Shown: positions 6,741 to 13,542 of the stretch, piece after piece
Layout: each line of letters begins with the position of its first letter
How positions within the stretch are numbered: the stretch's first letter is position 1
NCBI GenBank assembly: GCA_937982495.1
Contig: CALJLX010000344.1
Coordinates: 1-13,542 of the forward strand
Direction of reading: 5' to 3'
Source of the DNA: an uncultured Desulfuromonas sp.
GTDB lineage: Bacteria; Desulfobacterota; Desulfuromonadia; Desulfuromonadales; Trichloromonadaceae
DNA length: 13,542 nt
The notes under the pieces: generated by a model
The model's database searches: none
What the model was told of the DNA's origin: nothing
The model's input: only the letters and a program-made list of their open reading frames with translations
Translations under genes and position numbers: made by a program

Positions 6741-7937
6741 ATGCAGGACAAGGTCACCATCCTCACCGTATCGCGGCTTAACGCCCTGTTGCGCGAACTG
6801 GTCGAGGACAACTTCATGCAGGTCTGGGTCGAGGGGGAAATCTCCAATTTCTCCATCCCCGCCTCGGGCCACTGGTACTTTTCCCTCAAGGATGCCGACG
6901 CCCAGCTGCGGGGGGTGATGTTTCGCGCCCAGAACCGGCTTCTCGGCTTTGTCCCCGCAAACGGCATGGGGGTCGTCTGCCGTGGGCGGCTGTCCCTCTA
7001 CCCTCAGCGGGGGGAGGTGCAGCTGATCGTGGAAGGTCTGGAGCCCCGGGGGGTGGGGGGACTGCAACTGGCCTTCGAGCAGCTCAAAAACCGCCTGGCC
7101 GGCGAAGGGCTCTTCGCCGCCGAACGCAAGCGCCCGCTTCCCGCCTTTCCCCGAGTGGTCGGGGTCGTCACCTCGGCGACCGGGGCGGCGATTCACGACA
7201 TCATTCAGGTTCTGCGCCGCCGGGGGGCCGGAGTGCGCCTGCTGCTGCGGCCGGTGCGGGTGCAGGGGGAGGGGGCGGCCGAGGAGATCGCCGCCGCCAT
7301 CGCCGAGCTCAATCGCCAGGGGGAGGCCGAGGTGATGATCGTCGGGCGCGGCGGCGGTTCCCTGGAGGATCTCTGGGCCTTCAACGAAGAACCGGTGGCG
7401 CGGGCCATCCACGGCTCGAAGATCCCGGTGATTTCGGCGGTAGGGCACGAAGTCGATCATACCATCGCCGATTTCGTCGCCGATCTGCGCGCGCCGACGC
7501 CGAGCGCCGCCGCCGAAATGGTGGCGCGCGGCCGTCTGGAGATCGAGGGGCATCTCGACCATCTGGTCATGCGCCTAGCCGCGCGGATGCGCCGCCAGGT
7601 CGATTTCGGCCGGGAACGGCTCCACGGGCTGCACCGCCGCCTGCGCTCCCCCCGGGAAAGCCTGGCTTTGGCCCGGCAACGCCGGGACGAGCTGGCGCGC
7701 CGGTTGTCCCAGGCCATGGAACGACGGTTGCGGGAACGGGCCTGGCGCCTGACCACCCTGGCCGAACGGCTGGACGACCTCTCCCCCTTGCGGACCCTGG
7801 GGCGGGGGTATGCCATCGTCAGTAGGAGCGGGGGCGAGGTCGTGCGCGATGCGTCCGTTCTCAGCCCCGGCGAGCGGGTGTGTCTGCGTTTCGCCCAAGG
7901 GCGGGCGGAGGCCCGTATCGAGGAGGTGGAATCGTGA
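6741..7937 (+). CDS. xseA: Exodeoxyribonuclease VII large subunit
   Basis: This is the large catalytic subunit of exonuclease VII, which degrades single-stranded DNA to oligonucleotides in the cytoplasm together with several XseB copies. The 398 residues contain an N-terminal OB-fold (about 5-100, VWVEGEISNF and SGHWYFSLKD), a catalytic domain with VTSATGAAIHDI (143-154), GRGGGSLEDLWAFNEE (202-217) and SAVGHEVDHTIADFVADLRA (232-251), then a helical region (about 265-345) and a small C-terminal domain with LGRGYAI (353-359). It is shorter than the 456-residue E. coli protein, mainly in the helical part. ATG 6741 is chosen because GGTGG (6728-6732) sits 8 nt upstream and the protein then begins like the family. 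In-frame ATG 6726 lacks a ribosome site. Confidence 0.96.
   Translation: MQDKVTILTVSRLNALLRELVEDNFMQVWVEGEISNFSIPASGHWYFSLKDADAQLRGVMFRAQNRLLGFVPANGMGVVCRGRLSLYPQRGEVQLIVEGLEPRGVGGLQLAFEQLKNRLAGEGLFAAERKRPLPAFPRVVGVVTSATGAAIHDIIQVLRRRGAGVRLLLRPVRVQGEGAAEEIAAAIAELNRQGEAEVMIVGRGGGSLEDLWAFNEEPVARAIHGSKIPVISAVGHEVDHTIADFVADLRAPTPSAAAEMVARGRLEIEGHLDHLVMRLAARMRRQVDFGRERLHGLHRRLRSPRESLALARQRRDELARRLSQAMERRLRERAWRLTTLAERLDDLSPLRTLGRGYAIVSRSGGEVVRDASVLSPGERVCLRFAQGRAEARIEEVES
7921..7927 (+). promoter_or_regulatory. Ribosome binding site fixing the M23 peptidase start
   Basis: AGGAGGT ends 6 nt before GTG 7934, inside the xseA coding end. It fixes a start that overlaps the xseA stop as GTGA and begins a plausible signal peptide. 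Confidence 0.85.
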
Positions 7938-8791
7938 GGAGGCTGGTCCGGTTGTCGCCGGCGTTTGCGTTTTGGCTGGTCGTGACGGCTTTGGCCTGGG
8001 GGGATGAGCTGCGTCTGGAGCCGGAGGCGATCGCCCCCGGCGAGGTCGCCCTGGCGCGTTGGATGGCGAGCGGGCCGACGGCGGGGGAGCTGCGTTTCAA
8101 TGATAAGTGGATCCCCCTGGAGCCGGGGGAAGAAGGCGGACGGGCGCTGCTCGGCCTCGATCTCGGTGCCGCGCCGGGCGATTATCCCCTGTCCCTGCGC
8201 CGACCGGGGGAAGAGGAACGACGGATCGGAACCCTGAAAGTCACGGCGAAGAAACGTCCGGAGGAACGCCTCACCCTGCCCAAAGCCTATGTTTCCCCGC
8301 AAGACCCGGCCGTGCTCAAGCGTATCGAGCGGGAGAGCAAGCTGTTGCGGCAGATTTTTTCCGTGCGCTCGCCGGGGCCGCTGCCGACGGAGTTCGTCCT
8401 GCCGGTCGGCGACCCCATGGGCAGCCCTTTCGGTCTGCGCCGTATTCTCAACGGCGAGCCCCGCTCCCCCCATGCCGGGGTCGATTTCCGCAGCCCCCGG
8501 GGTACGGTCGTCGGCGCCAGTGCCGCCGGGCGGGTGGCCTTTACCGGCGATCTCTACTACACCGGCCTGACCGTGCTCGTCGATCACGGCGACGGCCTTT
8601 ACTCCCTCTATTGCCATCTCGAAAGCCTCGACTGCGCCCCCAACCAGCCGGTGGCCCCGGGCACGCCGCTGGGGCGGGTCGGCAGCAGCGGCCGCTCCAC
8701 CGGCCCCCATCTGCACTGGGGGGTCAAGTTGCGCGGCGACCGGGTCGATCCCCTGGCCCTGACGACCCTTCTGGGCGGGAAAAAATCTTGA
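7934..8791 (+). CDS. Exported M23-family metallopeptidase (LytM domain, catalytic residues intact)
   Basis: This is a likely periplasmic peptidoglycan endopeptidase of 285 residues. Residues 1-22 form a signal peptide (basic start, hydrophobic core, WGDE near the cut). Residues about 24-105 look like a beta-rich N-terminal domain, and the M23 domain runs about 152-280. All zinc and catalytic residues are present: HAGVD (H180, D184), the LYCH histidine H228 and HLH (H259, H261). The usual metal-independent histidine is H218. GTG 7934 overlaps the xseA stop by 4 nt, so translation is probably coupled. The gene sits between the two exonuclease VII subunit genes. The substrate bond (likely a peptide cross-link) is inferred from the family. 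Confidence 0.92.
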   Translation: MRRLVRLSPAFAFWLVVTALAWGDELRLEPEAIAPGEVALARWMASGPTAGELRFNDKWIPLEPGEEGGRALLGLDLGAAPGDYPLSLRRPGEEERRIGTLKVTAKKRPEERLTLPKAYVSPQDPAVLKRIERESKLLRQIFSVRSPGPLPTEFVLPVGDPMGSPFGLRRILNGEPRSPHAGVDFRSPRGTVVGASAAGRVAFTGDLYYTGLTVLVDHGDGLYSLYCHLESLDCAPNQPVAPGTPLGRVGSSGRSTGPHLHWGVKLRGDRVDPLALTTLLGGKKS

Positions 8792-8817
8792 CTCCCCTTG
8801 GGGGGCATGTTCATAAT
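8788..8817 (+). promoter_or_regulatory. Sigma-70 type promoter for xseB-ispA-dxs
   Basis: TTGACT (8788-8793) overlaps the TGA stop of the M23 peptidase gene. An 18-nt spacer separates it from CATAAT (8812-8817). Transcription would begin near 8824, just before the xseB ribosome site AAGGAG (8831-8836). The 50-nt gap is the widest in this operon, as expected for an internal promoter. Confidence 0.55.
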
Positions 8818-8841
8818 CCAACACTTGCGCAAGGAGTCGGG

Positions 8842-9069
8842 ATGGCGAAAAAAACGAGTTTCGAAGGGGCGCTCAAGGCCCTGCAAACGGCAGTCGAAAG
8901 TCTGGAACAGGAGGATCTGAGCCTGGAGTCTTCCCTCGCCGTCTTCGAGGAGGGGGTGAAGAACGCGGCGCTCTGCCGGCGGTTGCTCGACGAGGTCGAA
9001 CTCAAGGTCGAACAGCTGACCCGGAGCGAGGACGGCGGTTTCGCCAAACACCCCTTTCCCCAGGATTGA
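8842..9069 (+). CDS. xseB: Exodeoxyribonuclease VII small subunit
   Basis: This 75-residue helical protein binds the XseA helical region to form exonuclease VII. The pattern FEGALKALQTAVESLEQEDLSLE followed by SLAVFEEGVKNAALCRRLLDEVELKVEQL is diagnostic of XseB, and the usual length is about 80. The ribosome site AAGGAG at 8831-8836 sits 5 nt before the ATG, which rejects the long upstream in-frame extension through the M23 gene. The ispA start is 14 nt beyond the stop, so the two are probably co-translated. Confidence 0.95.
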   Translation: MAKKTSFEGALKALQTAVESLEQEDLSLESSLAVFEEGVKNAALCRRLLDEVELKVEQLTRSEDGGFAKHPFPQD

Positions 9070-9083
9070 CGCCGGAGTCAAGG

Positions 9084-9974
9084 ATGGATTTGCAAAGCTA
9101 TCTCGATGAGCGGATCGCCCTGGTCGAACAGGCGCTGGACCGCTATCTGCCCGATGCGTCGACCTTGCCTGGGCGTCTGCACGAGGCCATGCGCTACTCG
9201 ATTTTCGCCGGCGGCAAACGTATCCGCCCGGTCCTGGTCCTGGCCGCCTGCGAAGCAGTGGGCGCGCCAACCGAGCAGGCTTTGCCGGTGGCCTGCGCGC
9301 TGGAAATGGTTCACACCTATTCCCTGATTCACGACGACCTGCCGGCCATGGACGATGACGACCTGCGTCGGGGGCGTCCCACCAATCACAAGGTCTTCGG
9401 CGAGGCCACGGCGATTCTCGCCGGCGACGCCCTGCTGACCCAGGCCTTCATCCTGCTCTCCGATCCCGAATCCTGCCCGGGGCTTCCCCCCGCGGCCCTC
9501 GCCCGGATCATCCATATCATCGCCCGTTGTTCCGGGTCGATGGGCATGGTCGGCGGACAGGTGGTGGATATGGAATCGGAAGGGCAAACCGTCGATTTTC
9601 CCGTTCTCGAATATATCCACACCCATAAGACCGGAGCGCTGATCCTGGCCTCGGTTCAGGCGGGCGGCCTGGTCGGCGCGGCCGATGAAAGCGCCATGCA
9701 GGCCCTGAGCGGTTATGCCGGCGCCGCCGGGCTGGCCTTCCAGATCGCCGACGATATCCTCGATGTGGTCGGCGAAAGCGCGGCCCTCGGCAAGGGGGTC
9801 GGCGGGGATCAGGCGCGGGGGAAGATCACCTATCCCGCCCTGCTGGGGCTCAACGAAGCCCGCGCACGGGCGCGGGAGCTCAAGGAGCGGGCCATCGACT
9901 ATCTCGCGCCTCTGGGCGCCCCCGCCGAGCCTCTGCGGGAAATCGCCCGTTATATTGTCGATCGCGGCCGCTGA
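9084..9974 (+). CDS. ispA: Farnesyl diphosphate synthase (trans-polyprenyl synthase)
   Basis: This cytoplasmic enzyme condenses isopentenyl diphosphate with dimethylallyl and geranyl diphosphate. The product has 296 residues, against 299 for E. coli IspA. Visible motifs are GGKRIRP (43-49), the first Asp-rich motif DDLPAMDDDD (84-93), the lysine region HTHKTG (179-184), and the second Asp-rich motif FQIADDILD (219-227), then a KG loop with KGVGGD (237-242). The four residues between the aspartates of DDxxxxD mark the bacterial short-chain type. Tyr79, five residues before it, favours farnesyl over geranylgeranyl product, though chain length cannot be proven from sequence. ATG 9084 is preferred, with GGAG 7 nt upstream; TTG 9066 overlaps xseB. 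It lies directly before dxs in the same pathway. Confidence 0.95.
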   Translation: MDLQSYLDERIALVEQALDRYLPDASTLPGRLHEAMRYSIFAGGKRIRPVLVLAACEAVGAPTEQALPVACALEMVHTYSLIHDDLPAMDDDDLRRGRPTNHKVFGEATAILAGDALLTQAFILLSDPESCPGLPPAALARIIHIIARCSGSMGMVGGQVVDMESEGQTVDFPVLEYIHTHKTGALILASVQAGGLVGAADESAMQALSGYAGAAGLAFQIADDILDVVGESAALGKGVGGDQARGKITYPALLGLNEARARARELKERAIDYLAPLGAPAEPLREIARYIVDRGR

Positions 9975-10010
9975 TAACCAGGGCGCGCTTGTGGAGAAAA
10001 GGCTCTACCC

Positions 10011-11927
10011 ATGAATCTGGAAAAGATCAATAAATATCCTTCCGCCATCAAGGATCTCTCCCTGGCCGAGCTCAAGGACCTGGCCGAGGAGTTGCGCGAG
10101 CGGATTGTCGCCGTGACCTCCGTCAATGGCGGGCATCTGGCCAGTTCCCTGGGGGTGGTGGAGCTGACCATCGCCCTGCACCGGGTGCTCGATACGCCGA
10201 CGGATAAGATCGTCTGGGATGTGGGGCACCAGGCCTATGCCCACAAGCTCTTGACCGGACGCCTCGACCGCTTCCCGACCCTGCGTCGCTTGGACGGCAT
10301 CAGCGGTTTCCCCAAGCGCGGCGAAAGCCCTTACGACGCTTTCGGAGTCGGGCACAGCAGTACCTCCATCTCGGCGGCCCTCGGCATGGCGGCGGCCCGC
10401 GATGCCCGCGGGGGCCGGGAAAAGGTGGTGGCGATCATCGGTGACGGTTCCCTGACCTCGGGGCTGGCCTTCGAGGGGCTGAACCAGGCCGGCGATCTGA
10501 AGAAGGATCTGGTCGTCATTCTCAACGACAACGAAATGTCCATCTCCCCCAATGTCGGGGCGTTGGCCTCCTTTCTCAGCCGCAAGATGACCTCCGACCT
10601 CTTCGTGCGCATGAAGAAGGATGCCAAGAGCATTCTCTCGGGCATGCCCCATTTCGGCAAGGATCTGCTCAACCTGGCCCGTCGCGCCGAGGATTCCCTC
10701 AAAGGTTTCTTCACCCCCGGCATGCTCTTCGAGGCTTTCGGCTTCGACTACGTCGGCCCGGTGGACGGCCATCAGCTCGAAGATCTCATGGAGACCCTGG
10801 AGAATGTTTCCCGGCTCAAAGGCCCGGTTCTGCTCCATGTCCTCACCAAAAAGGGGAAGGGCTACGCTCCGGCCGAGGAGAACCCGGCGCTCTTTCACGG
10901 CATCGGTCCCTTCGACCGCCGGACCGGACAGGTCAAAAGCAGCGCCGGCGGCCCTCCCAGTTATACCGAGGTCTTCGGAGAAAGCCTCATTGCCCTGGCC
11001 GAGGCCGATCCCCGGGTCGTGGCGATTACCGCCGCGATGCCCGAGGGGACCGGGCTGATCGAATTCTCCAAACGCTTTCCCGAACGTTTCTTCGATGTCG
11101 GCATCGCCGAGCAGCACGCCGTGACCTTCGCCGCCGGACTGGCGGCGAACGGACTGCGTCCCACCGTGGCTCTCTATTCGACCTTCCTGCAGCGGGCCTA
11201 CGACAACGTGCTGCACGATGTCTGCCTGCAGAACCTGCCGGTGACCTTCGCTCTCGATCGGGGCGGACTGGTCGGCGCCGACGGGCCGACCCATCACGGG
11301 GTCTTCGATCTCTCCTACCTGCGTCACATCCCCCATCTGGCGATCATGGCCCCCCGGGATGAGATCGAACTGCGCCGGGCCATCCGCACCTCCCTGGTGG
11401 CGGAAGGACCCTTTGCCTACCGCTATCCCCGGGGCGCGGCCCTGGGGTTGCCCATCCCCGAGGTTATCGAGCCGCTGGAAATCGGCCGGGGGGAGAAGCT
11501 GCGCGCGGGAACGGACGGCACTTTCCTGGCTCTCGGTGTCGGCGTGGCGGCGGCGCTGGAAGCCGCCGAGCGCCTGGAGGCGGAGGGGCTCTCCCTGGCC
11601 GTGGTCGATGCCCGCTTCGTCAAGCCCCTCGACAGCGAACTGATTCTCGCCGAAGCCCAGGCCACCGGCCTGTTGCTGACCGTCGAGGAGAACGCCCTGC
11701 AGGGCGGTTTCGGCTCGGCGGTACTGGAACTGCTTGCCGATCAGGGTTTGAGCCCCCGCGTCCTGCGTTTCGGGGTGCCCGACCGCTTTGTCGAGCAGGG
11801 GACCCAGGATGAGTTGCGTCGGCGTATCGGTATCGATGCGGCTGGCCTTGTCGCGCGGGTGCGCGAACATTTCGCCCAGGAAACTTCACCGCAAACCTCT
11901 CGTATGGCCTTGGCGACCGGCGCTTGA
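10011..11927 (+). CDS. dxs: 1-deoxy-D-xylulose-5-phosphate synthase
   Basis: This thiamine-diphosphate enzyme joins pyruvate and glyceraldehyde 3-phosphate in the first step of the MEP isoprenoid pathway. The 638 residues cover the full family length. Seen in order: GGHLASSLG with H42, WDVGHQAYAHKLLTGR (69-84), GVGHSSTSIS (112-121), the thiamine-binding motif GDGSLTSGLAFEG ... LNDNEMSI (144-178), IAEQHA with catalytic E367, Y389, R395, and GPTHHG with H428. These line up with E. coli H49, E370, Y392, R398 and H431, the last four at a constant offset of 3. The C-terminal transketolase domain is complete. The start is ATG with an AAAAGG-type weak ribosome site 8 nt upstream. It is 36 nt after ispA, with no terminator between them. 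Confidence 0.97.
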   Translation: MNLEKINKYPSAIKDLSLAELKDLAEELRERIVAVTSVNGGHLASSLGVVELTIALHRVLDTPTDKIVWDVGHQAYAHKLLTGRLDRFPTLRRLDGISGFPKRGESPYDAFGVGHSSTSISAALGMAAARDARGGREKVVAIIGDGSLTSGLAFEGLNQAGDLKKDLVVILNDNEMSISPNVGALASFLSRKMTSDLFVRMKKDAKSILSGMPHFGKDLLNLARRAEDSLKGFFTPGMLFEAFGFDYVGPVDGHQLEDLMETLENVSRLKGPVLLHVLTKKGKGYAPAEENPALFHGIGPFDRRTGQVKSSAGGPPSYTEVFGESLIALAEADPRVVAITAAMPEGTGLIEFSKRFPERFFDVGIAEQHAVTFAAGLAANGLRPTVALYSTFLQRAYDNVLHDVCLQNLPVTFALDRGGLVGADGPTHHGVFDLSYLRHIPHLAIMAPRDEIELRRAIRTSLVAEGPFAYRYPRGAALGLPIPEVIEPLEIGRGEKLRAGTDGTFLALGVGVAAALEAAERLEAEGLSLAVVDARFVKPLDSELILAEAQATGLLLTVEENALQGGFGSAVLELLADQGLSPRVLRFGVPDRFVEQGTQDELRRRIGIDAAGLVARVREHFAQETSPQTSRMALATGA

Positions 11928-11951
11928 CCGCTCGCTTTCTTACCATTTCAT
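11924..11951 (+). promoter_or_regulatory. Possible promoter for the HDOD-GGDEF unit
   Basis: TTGACC (11924-11929) overlaps the dxs stop codon. A 16-nt spacer leads to TTTCAT (11946-11951), matching consensus at five and four of six positions. This is weaker than the other two promoters called here. No terminator separates dxs from this unit, so readthrough is also possible. Confidence 0.3.
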
Positions 11952-11964
11952 GCTCCATTTCATG
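11943..11964. repeat. Tandem 10-bp direct repeat upstream of the HDOD gene
   Basis: CCATTTCATG occurs at 11943-11952 and again at 11955-11964, with a 12-bp period. The 8-bp palindrome GCTTAAGC follows at 11966-11973. This AT-richer patch is unlike its surroundings and may be a regulator site or chance. Confidence 0.4.
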
Positions 11965-11991
11965 TGCTTAAGCTGTTAGGAGGAGGTTGGT

Positions 11992-12849
11992 TTGAATCAG
12001 GATTCCAGGTCCAAGCTCTTTCGCTTGCAGGATCTCGCTCCCCCGTCTCCCATGGCGAAGGAAATCCTCGCCGTGCTCGCCGATGACCAGGCCGATCTGG
12101 AAGAGGTCGCCGCCATCGTCGAGACCTACCCGGAATTGACGACCCGCATCCTGCGCTGCGCCAATTCCGCTTATTACGGCCATCGGGGCAAGATCCAGGC
12201 GGTGGCGGAAGCCATCATCCGCGTGCTCGGGCTCTCCATGACCAAGGCCCTGGCCCTTTCCCTCTCCCTCGAAAGCTCCTTGCGGGTTCAGTCATGTCCG
12301 GGGTTCAGTGAAGAGCGGCACTGGTATCTGTCGGTGCTGACCGCCCACCTGGCCCGGGCCCTGACGCCGCTCCATCGGGGGATGCCCAAACCCGCTCCGG
12401 GAGCGGCCTATGCCGCCGGGCTGCTGCACAATCTTGGGACACGCGCCTTGGTCGTGCTCTTTCCCGAGGAAATGCAACGGGTTTTCACCCTCGAGGAGGC
12501 CGATCCCCGCGCCCTGACGCAACAGCTGCTCGACGTGGATGCCGAGCAGGCTGGCGCCCTCCTGGCGCGGCGCTGGGGGCTGCCCGAACCCCTGAGCGAG
12601 GCGATCGCCCAGTGTCGCTCCCCCTTGGCGGATATCCGCGACAACCCCCTGGCGGAAGTGGTCGCAGTCTCCGTTCGTCTCGCCGAAGCCTCCCTGGAGC
12701 AGGAAGGGCCGCCGCCCTTGCCGGAACTTGTGGACACTCACTGGGGGCGGCGCGAGGAAATCGTCCGGGTGGTTGCCGAAGTGATCCAGCGCGCCGCAGA
12801 ATTTCGCAACATGGCCCGGACTCTGACCCGGCATGGAGTTGACGCATGA
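11992..12849 (+). CDS. HDOD-domain signalling protein
   Basis: This cytoplasmic protein of 285 residues is almost entirely one HDOD domain (about 10-215), a non-catalytic relative of HD phosphohydrolases found in bacterial signalling proteins. Typical features are the N-terminal LAPPSPMAKEILAVL, LTTRILRCANSAYYG (49-63) and VAEAIIRVLGLSMTKALALS (71-90). The site equivalent to the HD dyad is LLHNLG (144-149), with Asn147 in place of the metal-binding Asp, so hydrolase activity is unlikely. The start TTG is supported by AGGAGGAGG at 11978-11986; the next in-frame ATG is 20 codons in and would cut the domain. Its stop overlaps the ATG of the following diguanylate cyclase-like gene, so the two are probably made together. 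Confidence 0.88.
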   Translation: MNQDSRSKLFRLQDLAPPSPMAKEILAVLADDQADLEEVAAIVETYPELTTRILRCANSAYYGHRGKIQAVAEAIIRVLGLSMTKALALSLSLESSLRVQSCPGFSEERHWYLSVLTAHLARALTPLHRGMPKPAPGAAYAAGLLHNLGTRALVVLFPEEMQRVFTLEEADPRALTQQLLDVDAEQAGALLARRWGLPEPLSEAIAQCRSPLADIRDNPLAEVVAVSVRLAEASLEQEGPPPLPELVDTHWGRREEIVRVVAEVIQRAAEFRNMARTLTRHGVDA

Positions 12850-13542
12850 AGACTCCCCCCCTCAACGAAACCTTTCGGGAGATGACGACGGTCTTCGATG
12901 AGCTGCTGGCCTCTCTTTCCACCCTCAAGGGGCTGGGTTCCCTTGATCTGGGTCATTGTGGCGAAGGACAACTGCTCCAGGAGGCGCTCGTTTCCCTGGT
13001 GGAGAATTACGGAGTCGAGCGCTGCGCTCTCTTCTTCGTCGAGGTCGGCAGCGAGCATCCGGCCACCGCCGTGGCCTGGAACAATGGCACCCTGAAAATC
13101 TGTTCCGAGGGTAAAAATGCCTGCTGCGACGAGGGATCTCCCCTGGAGGTGTCTTTTGTTGATCAGGTGATTCGTTCCGGCGAGGTTTGCATTTGCGATG
13201 ACTGCCTGGACGATGACGAACTCAAGCCCCTGGCCACTAAAGACTCTCCTCGCAGTATGCTGGGCGCCCCCCTGGTTGTGGGCGGGGAACGGGTCGGCGC
13301 CTTGCTGCTCGCGGCTTCCGAACCCCAGCGGTTCGGTGCCTGGCAGCAGCGCTTCATCCCTCTGTTCGCGCTCTTTCTCGGGCAGGCGATGATGTCGAGC
13401 CGGCTCTTGCATAATCTGGAAAACCAGGTTCGGGAACGGACCAGTCAGTTGGAGAACGTCTTGCGGGAAACCCATGAATTGAAAGAACGTTATCAGTCCC
13501 TGGCCATGGTGGATGCCCTGACCGGCTTGTTTAATCGGCGTT
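12846..13542 (+). CDS. GAF-GGDEF sensor protein, putative diguanylate cyclase (3' end missing)
   Basis: A reading frame of 232 complete codons runs off the window. It starts at ATG 12846 and overlaps the HDOD stop as ATGA. Residues about 10-185 form a GAF-like sensor domain (LVENYGVERCALFFVE, then SMLGAPLVVGGERVGALLLA at 137-156). Residues about 186-215 are a coiled-coil linker (LLHNLENQVRERTSQLENVL). MVDALTGLFNRR (221-232) is the opening motif of a GGDEF domain, so the protein probably makes cyclic di-GMP. The signature GGDEF motif itself lies outside the window, so activity cannot be judged. The GAF domain has an unusual cysteine group: C86, C93, C94, C115, C117 and C120. Confidence 0.88.
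   Translation, partial: MKTPPLNETFREMTTVFDELLASLSTLKGLGSLDLGHCGEGQLLQEALVSLVENYGVERCALFFVEVGSEHPATAVAWNNGTLKICSEGKNACCDEGSPLEVSFVDQVIRSGEVCICDDCLDDDELKPLATKDSPRSMLGAPLVVGGERVGALLLAASEPQRFGAWQQRFIPLFALFLGQAMMSSRLLHNLENQVRERTSQLENVLRETHELKERYQSLAMVDALTGLFNRR

Noticed and set aside
6648..7562. N-terminal extension of the ParA-like frame on the minus strand through the xseA 5' region
   Set aside because: The ParA fold begins at MSRPYVLTISSEKGG with a ribosome site and promoter just upstream. The extension is antisense to xseA and looks non-coding.
10005..11870. Open frame of 621 codons antisense to dxs, and a 387-codon frame antisense to ctpA (2544-3707)
   Set aside because: Both lie opposite clear conserved genes, have low-complexity Gly/His/Gln/Asp-rich composition and no family motif. 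They are typical of stop-poor antisense frames in GC-rich DNA.
1..13542. Mobile elements, CRISPR, tRNA or rRNA, and a hidden defence or other accessory system
   Set aside because: I saw no terminal inverted repeats, spaced repeat array, cloverleaf, transposase or integrase. The window is filled by housekeeping and signalling genes with uniform composition.

Overview
This is a GC-rich, gene-dense chromosomal window of housekeeping genes. The gene order (ftsE-ftsX-envC-ctpA-yibQ-like, then xseA-M23 peptidase-xseB-ispA-dxs, then an HDOD and a GGDEF signalling gene) and the protein sequences suggest a Gram-negative deltaproteobacterium. The Desulfuromonadales (Geobacter/Desulfuromonas/Pelobacter relatives) are the best guess. 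That placement rests on remembered gene order and protein character, not on a search.

Region 1 (1-3866, + strand) is a cell-envelope operon: the 3' part of ftsE, ftsX, an EnvC-type murein hydrolase activator and the periplasmic S41 protease CtpA. Genes overlap or lie 23-26 nt apart. The run ends in a strong rho-independent terminator at 3892-3917. A YibQ-type divergent polysaccharide deacetylase follows (3931-5214), with its start only 13 nt past the terminator. The likely joint task is control of septal peptidoglycan hydrolysis: FtsEX signals through EnvC to amidases, and CtpA trims periplasmic proteins.

Region 2 (5241-6647, - strand) is a lone ParA/MinD-like ATPase with an unassigned C-terminal half. 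It converges on the yibQ-like gene and diverges from xseA. The 93-nt divergent spacer holds a near-consensus sigma-70 promoter for the ATPase and two perfect 10-bp CC(A/T)6GG palindromes.

Region 3 (6741-11927, + strand) carries both exonuclease VII subunits (xseA, xseB) with a catalytically intact M23 peptidase between them, then ispA and dxs of isoprenoid synthesis. A good sigma-70 promoter overlaps the peptidase stop codon and probably drives xseB-ispA-dxs independently.

Region 4 (11992 to the end, + strand) is a two-gene signalling unit: an HDOD protein and a GAF-GGDEF protein with a cysteine-rich GAF domain, cut off by the window edge just as its GGDEF domain begins.

No gap exceeds 100 nt. 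I saw no rRNA, tRNA, CRISPR array, insertion sequence or attachment site. Nothing here is clearly a new system. The most open items are the ParA-like ATPase with its symmetric promoter region and the cysteine cluster of the GAF domain.
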